Source: Desulfitobacterium_A nosdiversum (lineage in GTDB: Bacteria > Bacillota > Desulfitobacteriia > Desulfitobacteriales > Desulfitobacteriaceae). Taken from it: a DNA stretch of 64,000 bases. The stretch is from positions 1,674,001 through 1,738,000 of the forward strand of contig NZ_CP172056.1 in assembly GCF_049860565.1 (NCBI RefSeq), given 5' to 3'. Below, piece by piece: positions 1-7,197 of the stretch (position 1 is the stretch's first letter; every line of letters begins with the position of its first letter). The notes beneath the pieces were generated by a model. It saw only the letters and a list, made by a program, of their open reading frames with translations, searched no databases and had not been told where the DNA came from. Both the position numbers and the translations under genes were made by a program.

Positions 1-459
1 GCGTTTTTTGCGGATTGTGTTCCCGTTTATTTTTATCATCCTGCCCTTGGTGCTGTGGGCATTGCTCATGCCGGCTGGAGGGGTACAGTCGGGAAGATTG
101 TATTGGAGGTTCTGAGGAAACTTGAAGTTCTTGGCGGAAAACCCAATGAATGCTGGGCAGCCTTGGGACCCAGTATTGGACCTTGCTGTTATGAAGTTGA
201 TGAGCGTGTCATAAGACTTTTTTCTGAGGCTTTTAACAAAACACCCTTTATAAAATTAACTCGCCCAGGGCATGGTATGTTGGATCTATGGGAGGCCAAT
301 CGGCAGCTATTGCTTGTGGGAGGAGTGCTTCCGGAAAATATTGCGAGTGCTTCTATTTGTACCGCTTGTCATACAGACCGGTTTTTCTCCCATCGGCGGG
401 AAGGCCCTAACACAGGGCGCATGGCGGGATGGATTCGGCGCAGGGTTGAGGAGGAATAG
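1..459 (+). CDS. pgeF: Polyphenol oxidase family / purine nucleoside phosphorylase YlmD (3' part)
   Basis: The reading frame is open from base 1, so the true start lies outside the window. The visible residues hold hallmarks of the YlmD/YfiH (DUF152, Cu-oxidase_4) family: ADCVP at the left edge, the HAGWRGT block, GPSIGPCCYEV, and CTACHTDRFFSHRR near the C-terminus, which together supply the His/Cys metal ligands. Family members act on purine nucleosides (adenosine phosphorolysis and deamination in studied homologues) and were earlier called multicopper oxidases. The stop is followed 3 bases later by the response-regulator start, so the genes are probably co-transcribed. A ylmD homologue upstream of the sepF/yggT/ylmH/divIVA cluster is typical of Firmicutes. 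The family is secure; the physiological substrate is inferred. Confidence 0.9.
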   Translation, partial: AFFADCVPVYFYHPALGAVGIAHAGWRGTVGKIVLEVLRKLEVLGGKPNECWAALGPSIGPCCYEVDERVIRLFSEAFNKTPFIKLTRPGHGMLDLWEANRQLLLVGGVLPENIASASICTACHTDRFFSHRREGPNTGRMAGWIRRRVEEE

Positions 460-462
460 GGA

Positions 463-1149
463 ATGGCCATGACGATTTTAGTCGTCGATGACGAAGAACC
501 CATTCAGGAGCTTTTGAAATTTAATCTCGAAAATGAAGGATATAATGTTTTAATTGCCTTTGATGGGCCGGCTGCACTTAAGATGATTGAAGAAAAACGA
601 CCGGATTTAGTCGTTCTCGATGTTATGCTTCCGGGGATGGATGGGTTAGAGGTATGTAATCAGCTTCGCCAAAATTCCAAACTTCGCGACCTTCCTGTCA
701 TCATGTTGACGGCAAAAGGGGAAGAGATCGATAAGGTCCTAGGCTTAGAATTAGGTGCTGATGACTATTTGACAAAGCCTTTCAGTCCTCGCGAACTTTT
801 AGCGCGGATTCGGGCACGCCTTCGCAGGATTAGACCACAGGCTCAGGATAATGAAATTATTCGCGGCGATTTAAGGATTGATCTCAATCGCTTTCAAGTA
901 TCCGTGCGGGGAGAAGAGGTTGAACTAACGCCAAAAGAGTTTGAACTTTTGCGCGTTCTGGCGGCTCATCCGGGTAAAGTATATTCAAGAGATGAACTTT
1001 TAGAGCGGGTTTGGGGCTATGAATATGCTGGAGATACACGTACTGTGGATGTACACGTACGGCACTTGCGCCAAAAAGTGGAGAAAGATTCCTCAAATCC
1101 CGAATATATTGAGACACTGCGCGGCATAGGCTATAGGTTAAAAGGGTAA
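463..1149 (+). CDS. OmpR/PhoB-family response regulator
   Basis: This 228-residue protein has a receiver domain (about residues 4-118) and a winged-helix Trans_reg_C DNA-binding domain (about 130-227). The acidic pocket is VVDDEE, the phospho-acceptor Asp is residue 53 in VLDVMLPG, and the conserved Lys is in LTKPF. The output domain has ELTPKEFELL and the terminal RGIGYRL. The start at 463 is preceded by GAGGAGGAA; an in-frame ATG at 469 is a possible alternative. The partner histidine kinase begins 4 bases after the stop. The pair looks like PhoP/PhoR or PhoB/PhoR of Gram-positive bacteria, and polyphosphate genes occur elsewhere in the window, but no phosphate-transport genes adjoin it, so the signal sensed is not known. 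Confidence 0.93.
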   Translation: MAMTILVVDDEEPIQELLKFNLENEGYNVLIAFDGPAALKMIEEKRPDLVVLDVMLPGMDGLEVCNQLRQNSKLRDLPVIMLTAKGEEIDKVLGLELGADDYLTKPFSPRELLARIRARLRRIRPQAQDNEIIRGDLRIDLNRFQVSVRGEEVELTPKEFELLRVLAAHPGKVYSRDELLERVWGYEYAGDTRTVDVHVRHLRQKVEKDSSNPEYIETLRGIGYRLKG

Positions 1150-1153
1150 AATT

Positions 1154-2527
1154 ATGGAAATTAAGTGGAAAATTTTTGGCATTTATTTAGCCGGCTCTTC
1201 TCTTTCTTTATTCCTTTTTTGGCTGGGAGAGAGAGCAATCAGCGGGGAAACTTTTTACTTTGACTTTACGACGTTTATTTTGGCACTTTTGCTGCCTGCG
1301 GGAGTCATCTATTATCTAGCTGCAAAACTGAATCAGCGTTTAAAGAAATTAAATAGTACAGCTCAGTCCATTGCCCAGGGGGATTTTACCGGAGTTTATT
1401 TGCCGGATTCATCCGATGAGTTAGGTCAGCTTGGTACGGAGATGATTTCACTTGCTCAGCAGTTTAAAGTCAATGCTCAAAAAAACAGTCAAGAAGCTCA
1501 AAAAATTGAAGCTATTGTCACTGGAATGCAGGAAGGTGTAGTTGCACTCGATCAAGTCGGCCGGGTAGTTTTAGTCAATGCTGCTGCCGAGGAGATTTTT
1601 GGTTTCCCGGAAGATAAAGTCAAAGGCAAATATTTAACTGAAGCTCAGGGATATAATGTCTTAGAAGAGCTTGTTCGGGAAACTTTGGAGAAAGGCCAAT
1701 TTGGAAGTACGGAACTTATCTTAAATGCTAAAAATGTTCGAGTTCAGATCAGTCCGTACCTGGGGGAACCAACCCGCCCTCGGGGAGCTGTAATCGTTTG
1801 TCATGATGTAACAGAGCTGAGAAGGTTAGAACAGATTCGAACAGAATTTGTTGGAAATGTCTCTCATGAACTTCGAACTCCTTTAACCTCGATCAAGGGA
1901 TTTGTAGAAACTCTTCTCGATGGAGCAGCCGAGATTCCTGAACATCGTGAACGTTTTTTAAAGATTATTCAAACGGAAACCCTGCGGTTACAACGATTAA
2001 TCGACGACCTGCTTACACTTTCCCGCATTGAGAATCGACGGGGAGAGTCGGAAACGAGTTTGAGCAGTATTCAAGAAGCCTATGAAAAAATTAAGCCGGT
2101 GATTGAATCCTATGCCGAGGCTAAAGGACTTGAGCTTATTGTAAATATTCCTCCCGATTTACCTCCTGTGGAGATGGGAATAGACTTACTTAGCCAGGTG
2201 CTCTTAAATTTGCTCGAAAATGCGGTTAAATATACGAATCAGGGGAAGATTTGGCTATCAGTTTCTTATGAAAATTCCTTCGTCCATTTAGAGTTTGGGG
2301 ATACCGGATGCGGGATTCCTGAACATGATTTGCCCCGAATTTTTGAACGATTTTATCGTGTTGATAAGGCGCGTTCGCGCGAACAAGGCGGGACAGGTCT
2401 TGGTTTAAGCATAGTTAAACATATTGTTGAGGGTTCAAAGGGGAGAATTAAGGTTGCCTCCCGATTGGGTTCGGGCTCCGTGTTCTCCTGTGATTTACCG
2501 GCCGTTCAACAGGGGGAATTAGATTGA
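1154..2527 (+). CDS. PhoR-like membrane sensor histidine kinase
   Basis: This 457-residue kinase has two N-terminal membrane segments (roughly residues 5-25 and 35-58) with almost no extracellular loop. A HAMP linker follows, then a PAS domain around 113-220, HisKA and HATPase_c. His238 in the NVSHELRTPL motif is the predicted phosphorylation site. The ATP-binding boxes are NLLENAVKY (N box), GDTGCGIP (G1) and GGTGLGLS (G2). The short loop between the membrane segments suggests that sensing occurs in the membrane or in the cytoplasmic PAS domain rather than by an outside ligand domain. It is cotranscribed with the upstream regulator, and its stop overlaps the start of the next gene by 4 bases, which suggests translational coupling. 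Confidence 0.93.
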   Translation: MEIKWKIFGIYLAGSSLSLFLFWLGERAISGETFYFDFTTFILALLLPAGVIYYLAAKLNQRLKKLNSTAQSIAQGDFTGVYLPDSSDELGQLGTEMISLAQQFKVNAQKNSQEAQKIEAIVTGMQEGVVALDQVGRVVLVNAAAEEIFGFPEDKVKGKYLTEAQGYNVLEELVRETLEKGQFGSTELILNAKNVRVQISPYLGEPTRPRGAVIVCHDVTELRRLEQIRTEFVGNVSHELRTPLTSIKGFVETLLDGAAEIPEHRERFLKIIQTETLRLQRLIDDLLTLSRIENRRGESETSLSSIQEAYEKIKPVIESYAEAKGLELIVNIPPDLPPVEMGIDLLSQVLLNLLENAVKYTNQGKIWLSVSYENSFVHLEFGDTGCGIPEHDLPRIFERFYRVDKARSREQGGTGLGLSIVKHIVEGSKGRIKVASRLGSGSVFSCDLPAVQQGELD

Positions 2528-3471
2528 ATAAAAAAAAGAAAGGGCGAGACTCTGTTAAAAAAATGCTTGGGTTAGGGCTGTTTATAGTACTTCTTCTCGG
2601 CTCTTTAGGCTGGGTATATCGATCTCACTGGATTGCCGGATCAATCAGCGTTGAATTGGCAAAGGCAGGCAGTATCGATCATAATGTTAAGGTTAACGCT
2701 GTCTTCGCTAATGAAGAGTACCCTATTCAATCTCCCGCTGCAGGTAAAGTTAAATTTCAGGGCAAAGAAGCCCAGAGATTTCGACGCGGCGAAACAGTGG
2801 CGGAAATCTACCCTGAAGGGGCTGATCCCGGGGCAAGTTCTGCTAAAGCCACAGCTTATGTCAGTGCGCCTAACGGCGGGCTTTTATATCAAGAAACAGA
2901 CGGGTTGGAAAATATGCTCACCCCGCAAAATTTATTGACCATGGATTTATCCAAAGTTTTAGATCAAAAAGGAAATTCAAAATCCCAGACTGATGTCGTC
3001 CAGGCAGGGACCGCTTTAGGGAAAATGGTTAATAATTTAACCCCGACCGCCGCTTTTATTGAACTAAAGCCCACATCCAATTTAACCAAAGGCCAGACGA
3101 TAAAATTTAATGTGGGAGGGCAGGTTCAGAGCGCAAAGATCATGCGAAAATCTGATCAGCCCCAAGGAATCGTCGTACGCTTTAGTCAATACCTTGAAGG
3201 AACAGCGAATCATCGCATTCAAGAGGTGAGTTGGATTTCTCAGCCTGAGGTCAGCGGGGTTGTCATTTCTAAAAGCGCACTCTATACAAAAGGCGAAGAG
3301 CAAGGGGTACTTGTAATCCAAGACGGAATATATCAGTTCCGAAAAGTCAAAGTTATAGATGAAAATGAAACTCTCGCTTGTGTAGAAAAGCTTCCCCAAG
3401 GTATTCCCGTCGTTAAAAATCCCCGTTCAGACCTTGAAGGTCTGACGGCGAATGTAAAAATCCCGTCTTAG
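2524..3471 (+). CDS. HlyD-like membrane-anchored adaptor protein
   Basis: This 315-residue protein has a TTG start overlapping the kinase stop by 4 bases. A basic N-terminus precedes one hydrophobic anchor (about residues 16-33), and the rest is predicted to be outside the membrane. The beta-rich body, with a segment near 70-90 reading SPAAGKVKF, resembles the barrel-sandwich/HlyD_D23 fold of efflux adaptors. No partner ABC or RND exporter lies beside it, which is odd for a transport adaptor. The coupling to the sensor kinase suggests that it works with this two-component system, for example as an accessory envelope sensor; that is inference. It may instead be a lineage-specific envelope protein of the SepF/YggT cluster. 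Confidence 0.65.
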   Translation: MNKKKKGRDSVKKMLGLGLFIVLLLGSLGWVYRSHWIAGSISVELAKAGSIDHNVKVNAVFANEEYPIQSPAAGKVKFQGKEAQRFRRGETVAEIYPEGADPGASSAKATAYVSAPNGGLLYQETDGLENMLTPQNLLTMDLSKVLDQKGNSKSQTDVVQAGTALGKMVNNLTPTAAFIELKPTSNLTKGQTIKFNVGGQVQSAKIMRKSDQPQGIVVRFSQYLEGTANHRIQEVSWISQPEVSGVVISKSALYTKGEEQGVLVIQDGIYQFRKVKVIDENETLACVEKLPQGIPVVKNPRSDLEGLTANVKIPS

Positions 3472-3534
3472 GGACTGGAATCGGCAGGAAAAAAGTAGAA
3501 AGTGTAGAATCTTTCAGCATGGCAGGTGTTTTCA

Positions 3535-4224
3535 GTGAGAATCGATGACAATTTGAAGCAAATCTACCAAAGAATTTTTGCAGCTGCTCAAAATTCAGGT
3601 CGGCATCCGGAACAAATTAAACTTTTAGCCGTAAGCAAAATGATGCCGGCGGAAGCTGTAAAGGAAGCTTATGAGGCAGGACAGCGTGTTTTTGCGGAAA
3701 ACCGGGTGCAGGAATGGATGGAAAAACACCCTCTGCTGCCGCACGACTGTGAATGGCATTTGATCGGGCGTTTACAAACGAATAAAGTAAAGTATTTAAA
3801 TAATCAGATAGCACTGATTCATTCTCTGGATCGTTTAAGCCTCTTAACAGCCCTTGAAGAACAGGGTGCTAAGCGAAATATCATCTGGCCTGTGCTTATA
3901 CAAGTTAACACGGCCCGTGACCCGAATAAAGCGGGGTTAATGCCGCAGGAAGTTGAGGATTTTTTAGATGCTGTTGCCGATTGTCAACATATCCGGGTTC
4001 ACGGTTTAATGACTATTGGGGCTTTAGAGGCTACATCAGAGGAAACGCGAATGTTTTTCCGGGAACTTCGCCAGATTAGGGATTTATTGCAGACTAAAGA
4101 AATTCCACAGGTTAAGCTAACAGAACTCTCGATGGGAATGAGTCGTGATTTCGAATTAGCCATTGCCGAGGGAGCGACGATGGTACGGATTGGAAGGCGG
4201 ATTTTTGGGGAACGTCATTATTAG
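3535..4224 (+). CDS. yggS: YggS/YlmE-family pyridoxal-phosphate homeostasis protein
   Basis: This protein of about 229 residues has the fold-type III PLP barrel of the YggS/PROSC family. The PLP lysine lies in LLAVSKMM near the N-terminus, followed by FAENRVQEW, WHLIGRLQTNK (the family's HFIGxLQxNK motif), VHGLMTIG, and the C-terminal LSMGMSRDFELAI and RIGRRIFGER. Family members keep PLP and amino-acid pools in balance and show little catalytic activity. The GTG at 3535 is chosen because AGG lies 8 bases upstream; a GTG at 3526 would add three residues but lacks a good ribosome site. Its place just before sepF is conserved in Firmicutes (ylmE-ylmF). Confidence 0.93.
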   Translation: MRIDDNLKQIYQRIFAAAQNSGRHPEQIKLLAVSKMMPAEAVKEAYEAGQRVFAENRVQEWMEKHPLLPHDCEWHLIGRLQTNKVKYLNNQIALIHSLDRLSLLTALEEQGAKRNIIWPVLIQVNTARDPNKAGLMPQEVEDFLDAVADCQHIRVHGLMTIGALEATSEETRMFFRELRQIRDLLQTKEIPQVKLTELSMGMSRDFELAIAEGATMVRIGRRIFGERHY

Positions 4225-4270
4225 CAAACATTTTAATTGAGTATAAATAAGCTTAAGGGAGGAATAAGTC

Positions 4271-4723
4271 ATGGCCAAGATATTTGACAAAGTCATTGGA
4301 ATTATGGGATTTTCGGATGAAGAGGCTGAAGAAGAACTTCTCGATGAAGAGGAAACTGAAAAAGGCGTACAGGAGGAAGTACGGTCTTCAGGCCGGAAAA
4401 GTGCCCAGGTCGTGAGCATTCACAGCCAAAAACAAGTTAAAGTTGTTGTATTGGAACCGACTTCATTTGAGGATTCTCAAAATATTGCGGATCAATTAAA
4501 AAATCGGCGCCCTGTGATTGTTAATTTAGAGAATACAGACCGAAATTTGGCTAAACGAATTGTCGATTTTGTCAGCGGAACAACCTATGCTTTAGGTGGC
4601 AATATGCAAAAAGTAGGTCAGGGAATCTTTCTTTTTGTTCCTAATAATGTGGATATTTCAGGAGAAACACATGAAGGAATTAAAGAAAAGGGACTATTTT
4701 CCTGGCCGATAAGCAGCAAATAA
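4271..4723 (+). CDS. sepF: Cell division protein SepF
   Basis: This 150-residue protein starts with the amphipathic SepF membrane-binding helix (MAKIFDKVIGIMGF). A very acidic linker follows (about residues 15-45), then the DUF552 core: VVLEPTSFEDSQNIAD, RRPVIVNLEN, and VDFVSGTTYALGG. SepF polymerises into rings, binds the FtsZ tail and tethers the Z ring to the membrane. The start is supported by AAGGGAGGAA ending about 6 bases before the ATG. Its position between yggS and yggT, with divIVA downstream, is the classic ylmF arrangement. Confidence 0.96.
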   Translation: MAKIFDKVIGIMGFSDEEAEEELLDEEETEKGVQEEVRSSGRKSAQVVSIHSQKQVKVVVLEPTSFEDSQNIADQLKNRRPVIVNLENTDRNLAKRIVDFVSGTTYALGGNMQKVGQGIFLFVPNNVDISGETHEGIKEKGLFSWPISSK

Positions 4724-4736
4724 GGGAAGTGATTTT

Positions 4737-5024
4737 ATCCTCACGTTAATATATCAAGTTGCCGATGCAGTACTTATGCTCCTTGGGTATGCAATCGTTA
4801 TTCGTGCGCTCCTTTCTTGGGTTCCTCAATTATCCGATAATCCCATTGTGCGAATCCTCGATGAAGTCACCGAACCCCTCTTGAGACCCTTCCGGCGGTT
4901 TCAAATCCAAGGCGGTGGATTTGGGATCGATATATCCCCGTTGATTGCCTATTTTGCACTCTATATCATTCGTGCTTACGTATTGCCCCTCATTTTTAGC
5001 CTCATATCGAGGGTTACAGTATGA
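4737..5024 (+). CDS. yggT: YggT family membrane protein (probable non-ATG start)
   Basis: This small membrane protein has two hydrophobic segments joined by RALLSWVPQLSDNP and EPLLRPFRRF, the conserved features of the YggT/YlmG family. The first in-frame ATG is at 4776, but starting there would cut off half of the first membrane helix. The frame is open upstream with hydrophobic codons (ILTLIYQVADAVLML), and GGGAAGTG lies at 4724-4731, well placed for an initiation codon at ATC 4737. No ATG, GTG or TTG exists in frame between the upstream stop region and 4776. I therefore place the start at ATC 4737 (95 residues), with 4776 (82 residues) as the conventional fallback. Relatives are linked to membrane-protein and septum organisation; the exact role is unknown. 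Confidence 0.8.
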   Translation: MLTLIYQVADAVLMLLGYAIVIRALLSWVPQLSDNPIVRILDEVTEPLLRPFRRFQIQGGGFGIDISPLIAYFALYIIRAYVLPLIFSLISRVTV

Positions 5025-5818
5025 AACAGTGGATTGACAGGAGTGTTTTAGCCTTCTGGCAAGATAAAGAGATGCGCCTCGAAGCGGCGCATCTTTTAGA
5101 TATTGCAGATGAAGTGATCGAGGAGCATCTTCCTAAAAGAACGCCCTTTTTAGGGAGGGCTTTAGCCCAATGGTTTGAAGGTGTCCTTAAAAAGGAACAC
5201 CTCATGTTTCTGGCGAAAGGCGGTTTTGAGGATTCTGAACGAGTGGTATATCTCCTCGGGGGAAATCAAGGGGATTTTGAGCGGGTGGAAGATGGAATAG
5301 CCCTCTTAACCGTAAACGCAGCGGATCATAAAGCTGCATTAGAGCATCGGCAGATACTTGGTTCCTTAATGAGCTTAGGTTTAAAAAGAGAGCTCATCGG
5401 AGATATCCGACACGGCCTCCAAGGCATGGTGGTTGCCGTTGCTGAAGAGATTGCTCCTTATTTGCTTCAGGAGTGGAGAAAGGCCGGCAAAGTCGTTCTT
5501 AACGTTCAGCGGCAGCAGGGAGAGTTATACCTTTGTGAAGATCCGGGTGAGGAGATTCGGATTACGGTTGCTTCTTCACGAATCGACGCTGTTGCAGCGG
5601 CAGGGTTCAAAGCTGCCCGTGGAGTTGTTCAGGAATGGATAAATCAAGGGAAAGTTAAGCGGAATGACCTCATCATTAATAAAACAGATTTGGAAGTAAA
5701 ACCGGGGGATATCATCTCTTGCCGCGGTCAGGGCCGTTTTCGCCTTTTAGAGACGAGCGAGACACGGAAAGGGAGAATCGCTTGGAAAGTTGCACTTTAC
5801 CGAAAACAAAAGCGATAG
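5021..5818 (+). CDS. ylmH: YlmH family S4-domain RNA-binding protein
   Basis: This 265-residue protein has an N-terminal YlmH RRM-like domain (LGGNQGDFERV, LGSLMSLGLKRELIGDI), a middle region (IAPYLLQEW) and a C-terminal S4 RNA-binding domain (about residues 185-245). In the S4 domain, SSRIDAVAAAGFKAAR is followed by VKPGDIISCRGQGRF. YlmH was linked to division in early work; in B. subtilis it has more recently been tied to rescue of stalled ribosomal complexes with peptidyl-tRNA in the large subunit. The start overlaps the yggT stop by 4 bases, so translation is probably coupled. An RqcH homologue encoded at 42654-44588 acts in the same process, although the genes are far apart. Confidence 0.94.
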   Translation: MKQWIDRSVLAFWQDKEMRLEAAHLLDIADEVIEEHLPKRTPFLGRALAQWFEGVLKKEHLMFLAKGGFEDSERVVYLLGGNQGDFERVEDGIALLTVNAADHKAALEHRQILGSLMSLGLKRELIGDIRHGLQGMVVAVAEEIAPYLLQEWRKAGKVVLNVQRQQGELYLCEDPGEEIRITVASSRIDAVAAAGFKAARGVVQEWINQGKVKRNDLIINKTDLEVKPGDIISCRGQGRFRLLETSETRKGRIAWKVALYRKQKR

Positions 5819-5835
5819 GAAAGGAGAAAAAAATT

Positions 5836-6309
5836 ATGCCAATGACTCCGATGGACATCCGGAATAAAGAGTTTCGTAAAGGGGTTCGTGGCTATCAAGC
5901 CGAAGAAGTAGAAAAATTTCTTGATACAGTGAGCAAGGAGTTTGAAACTCTTTATACAGAAAATTTCGAGCTTCGAGAAAAAGTCCAGCGTTTTGAGCAA
6001 GAACTGAAACAATATAAACAATTAGAGGGAACATTGCAGCAGACGATGGTTCTGGCTCAGCAAACAGCAGAGGAAGTGAAGCAGTCCGCACGCCATGAGG
6101 CTGAGCTTATGCTTAAGACTGCTGAACAAGAGAAAGCTCAGCGATTCCGGGAAGCGCAGAAGAAACTTGATGAAGTAAATGAAGAGATTGAGGAGCTAAT
6201 GAAAAGGCGGGAACTTGTCCGTACTCAACTGAAGTCTTTTCTTCGTGCACAGCTTGATCTCGCAGATGCCTTTAGCAAAGAGGATAAAGCTCTGGATGAG
6301 ATTTCTTGA
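5836..6309 (+). CDS. divIVA: DivIVA family septum/pole-targeting protein
   Basis: This 157-residue protein begins MPMTPMDIRNKEF, followed by GYQAEEVEKFLD, the conserved DivIVA lipid-binding N-terminus. The remainder is a long coiled coil rich in Glu, Gln and Lys (about residues 35-150). DivIVA self-assembles on negatively curved membrane at septa and poles and recruits partners. The ATG at 5836 follows AAGGAGAAAA; an in-frame extension to 5719 exists, but it lies inside ylmH and lacks family homology. It closes the ylm division cluster, 17 bases after ylmH. Confidence 0.95.
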   Translation: MPMTPMDIRNKEFRKGVRGYQAEEVEKFLDTVSKEFETLYTENFELREKVQRFEQELKQYKQLEGTLQQTMVLAQQTAEEVKQSARHEAELMLKTAEQEKAQRFREAQKKLDEVNEEIEELMKRRELVRTQLKSFLRAQLDLADAFSKEDKALDEIS

Positions 6310-6407
6310 GGATAAAGCCGAGGTTTTAAATCTTGCGGAACGGGTTAAAATCATGGTAAAATATACGATATGGCTTTATAATAGTTTAATGGAGAAGGCG
6401 GCTGGTT

Positions 6408-6875
6408 ATGAAGAGCATATTGTACACGGAACTGGCTTCCGATTTCCTGGTTCAGGGGTTAGGATTAAATACCCTGGAAAACGCCAAGCCAACTGCAAAA
6501 GTTGGCCGTCATGAAGTGGAGCTTGTTCGAACCATTGATGAGTTGATTGCTTTTCCTGTAGAGACTCAAGTCATTTATATTGGCACGGCAAAAGAAGGAC
6601 CTTTTCGTGCCGGAGATGTACTTATGTCTGGAAGCGATGAATTGCTTGACCGTGCATTCAAAGCCCTTGATGAAATAGAGCAGCGCGGAATTGTGGTTGG
6701 CTTATCTCATGAATCAGATTCCCATCAGGTCACTCTTGCTAAAGAAGAACTATCCGAAGTTCTTCAGGACTGGAAAGAAAGAAAGATTTCTTATCTTTGC
6801 TTATTTTTAGTAGAACCCTTTGAATCGGATGGAACTGCAAAACTTGTAAGCACTATACGAAAAATTTTTGTATAG
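6408..6875 (+). CDS. Hypothetical protein, no recognised domain
   Basis: This 155-residue, mostly soluble and acidic protein is not one I recognise. It has no signal peptide or membrane helix. Alternating beta-like stretches (TQVIYIGTAKEG, GIVVGLSHESD, SYLCLFLVEPFE) with helices suggest an alpha/beta fold. A perfect TATAAT at 6377-6382 lies 26 bases before the ATG, though no good -35 was found; GGAGAAGG at 6391-6398 gives a ribosome site. It lies between divIVA and the ileS leader, so it may have its own promoter. The codon use and the strong ribosome site make it a likely real gene. Function unknown. Confidence 0.75.
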   Translation: MKSILYTELASDFLVQGLGLNTLENAKPTAKVGRHEVELVRTIDELIAFPVETQVIYIGTAKEGPFRAGDVLMSGSDELLDRAFKALDEIEQRGIVVGLSHESDSHQVTLAKEELSEVLQDWKERKISYLCLFLVEPFESDGTAKLVSTIRKIFV

Positions 6876-6926
6876 AATATGCAATAAATATGCATTAAAT
6901 ATGCATTAAATATGCATTAAATATGA
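6876..6926 (+). repeat. Five 11-bp tandem repeats upstream of the ileS promoter
   Basis: The unit AATATGCATTA occurs with AATATG starting at 6876, 6887, 6898, 6909 and 6920, an exact 11-base step. The first copy has CAATA instead of CATTA and the last runs into GATTATAAT. The array begins immediately after the stop codon of the preceding gene and abuts the TATAAT box. The A/T tracts recur once per helical turn, which is expected to bend the DNA or act like an UP element; that role is inferred. Confidence 0.9.
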
Positions 6927-6927
6927 T

Positions 6928-6933
6928 TATAAT
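6928..6933 (+). promoter_or_regulatory. Promoter -10 box for the ileS T-box leader
   Basis: A perfect TATAAT lies directly after the 11-bp repeat array and just before the T-box leader. The -35 position (about 6905-6910, ATTAAA) is poor, so activity may depend on the upstream AT-rich repeats. Predicted transcription start is about 6940. Confidence 0.6.
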
Positions 6934-6939
6934 TCGTTG

Positions 6940-7160
6940 ACAGGGACAGTCTTTGTCCTCGCCTCTTCAGCGAGCGGGAATTGGTGCAAGCCCGTGAGGT
7001 AAGACAAAAGAAATCACCTTGGAGTGAGAAGCTGAACTTAAAGTAAGCTTCTCCGGATAACCTTCGTTACGGGTTCTGAGTGGCTAAGTTTAGCAACAAG
7101 GGTGGCACCGCGAGAATTTCCCGTCCCTTTTATGAGGACAGGGATTTTTTATTTTATCTA
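6940..7160 (+). promoter_or_regulatory. T-box riboswitch (isoleucine) with terminator, upstream of ileS
   Basis: The leader contains the conserved T-box sequence AAGGGTGGCACCGCG at 7098-7112, directly followed by a terminator hairpin. In that hairpin TCCCGTCC pairs with GGACAGGGA (one bulged A) over the loop CTTTTATGA and is followed by a T-run at about 7145-7150. In stem I, AAATCACC at 7011-7018 places the Ile codon ATC at 7013-7015 as the specifier. Uncharged tRNA-Ile binds the specifier and the T-box bulge, favours the antiterminator and lets ileS be transcribed. The T-box and the gene identity agree, so this call is strong; the exact specifier register is read by eye. Confidence 0.93.
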
Positions 7161-7197
7161 AATATTTTTATTTATAGATAACATAGGAGGAATGGTC

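Noticed and set aside
6937..6942. TTGACA at the start of the ileS leader as a -35 box
   Set aside because: No -10 sequence occurs 16-18 bases downstream; it falls inside the T-box leader. The TATAAT at 6928-6933 is the better promoter signal.
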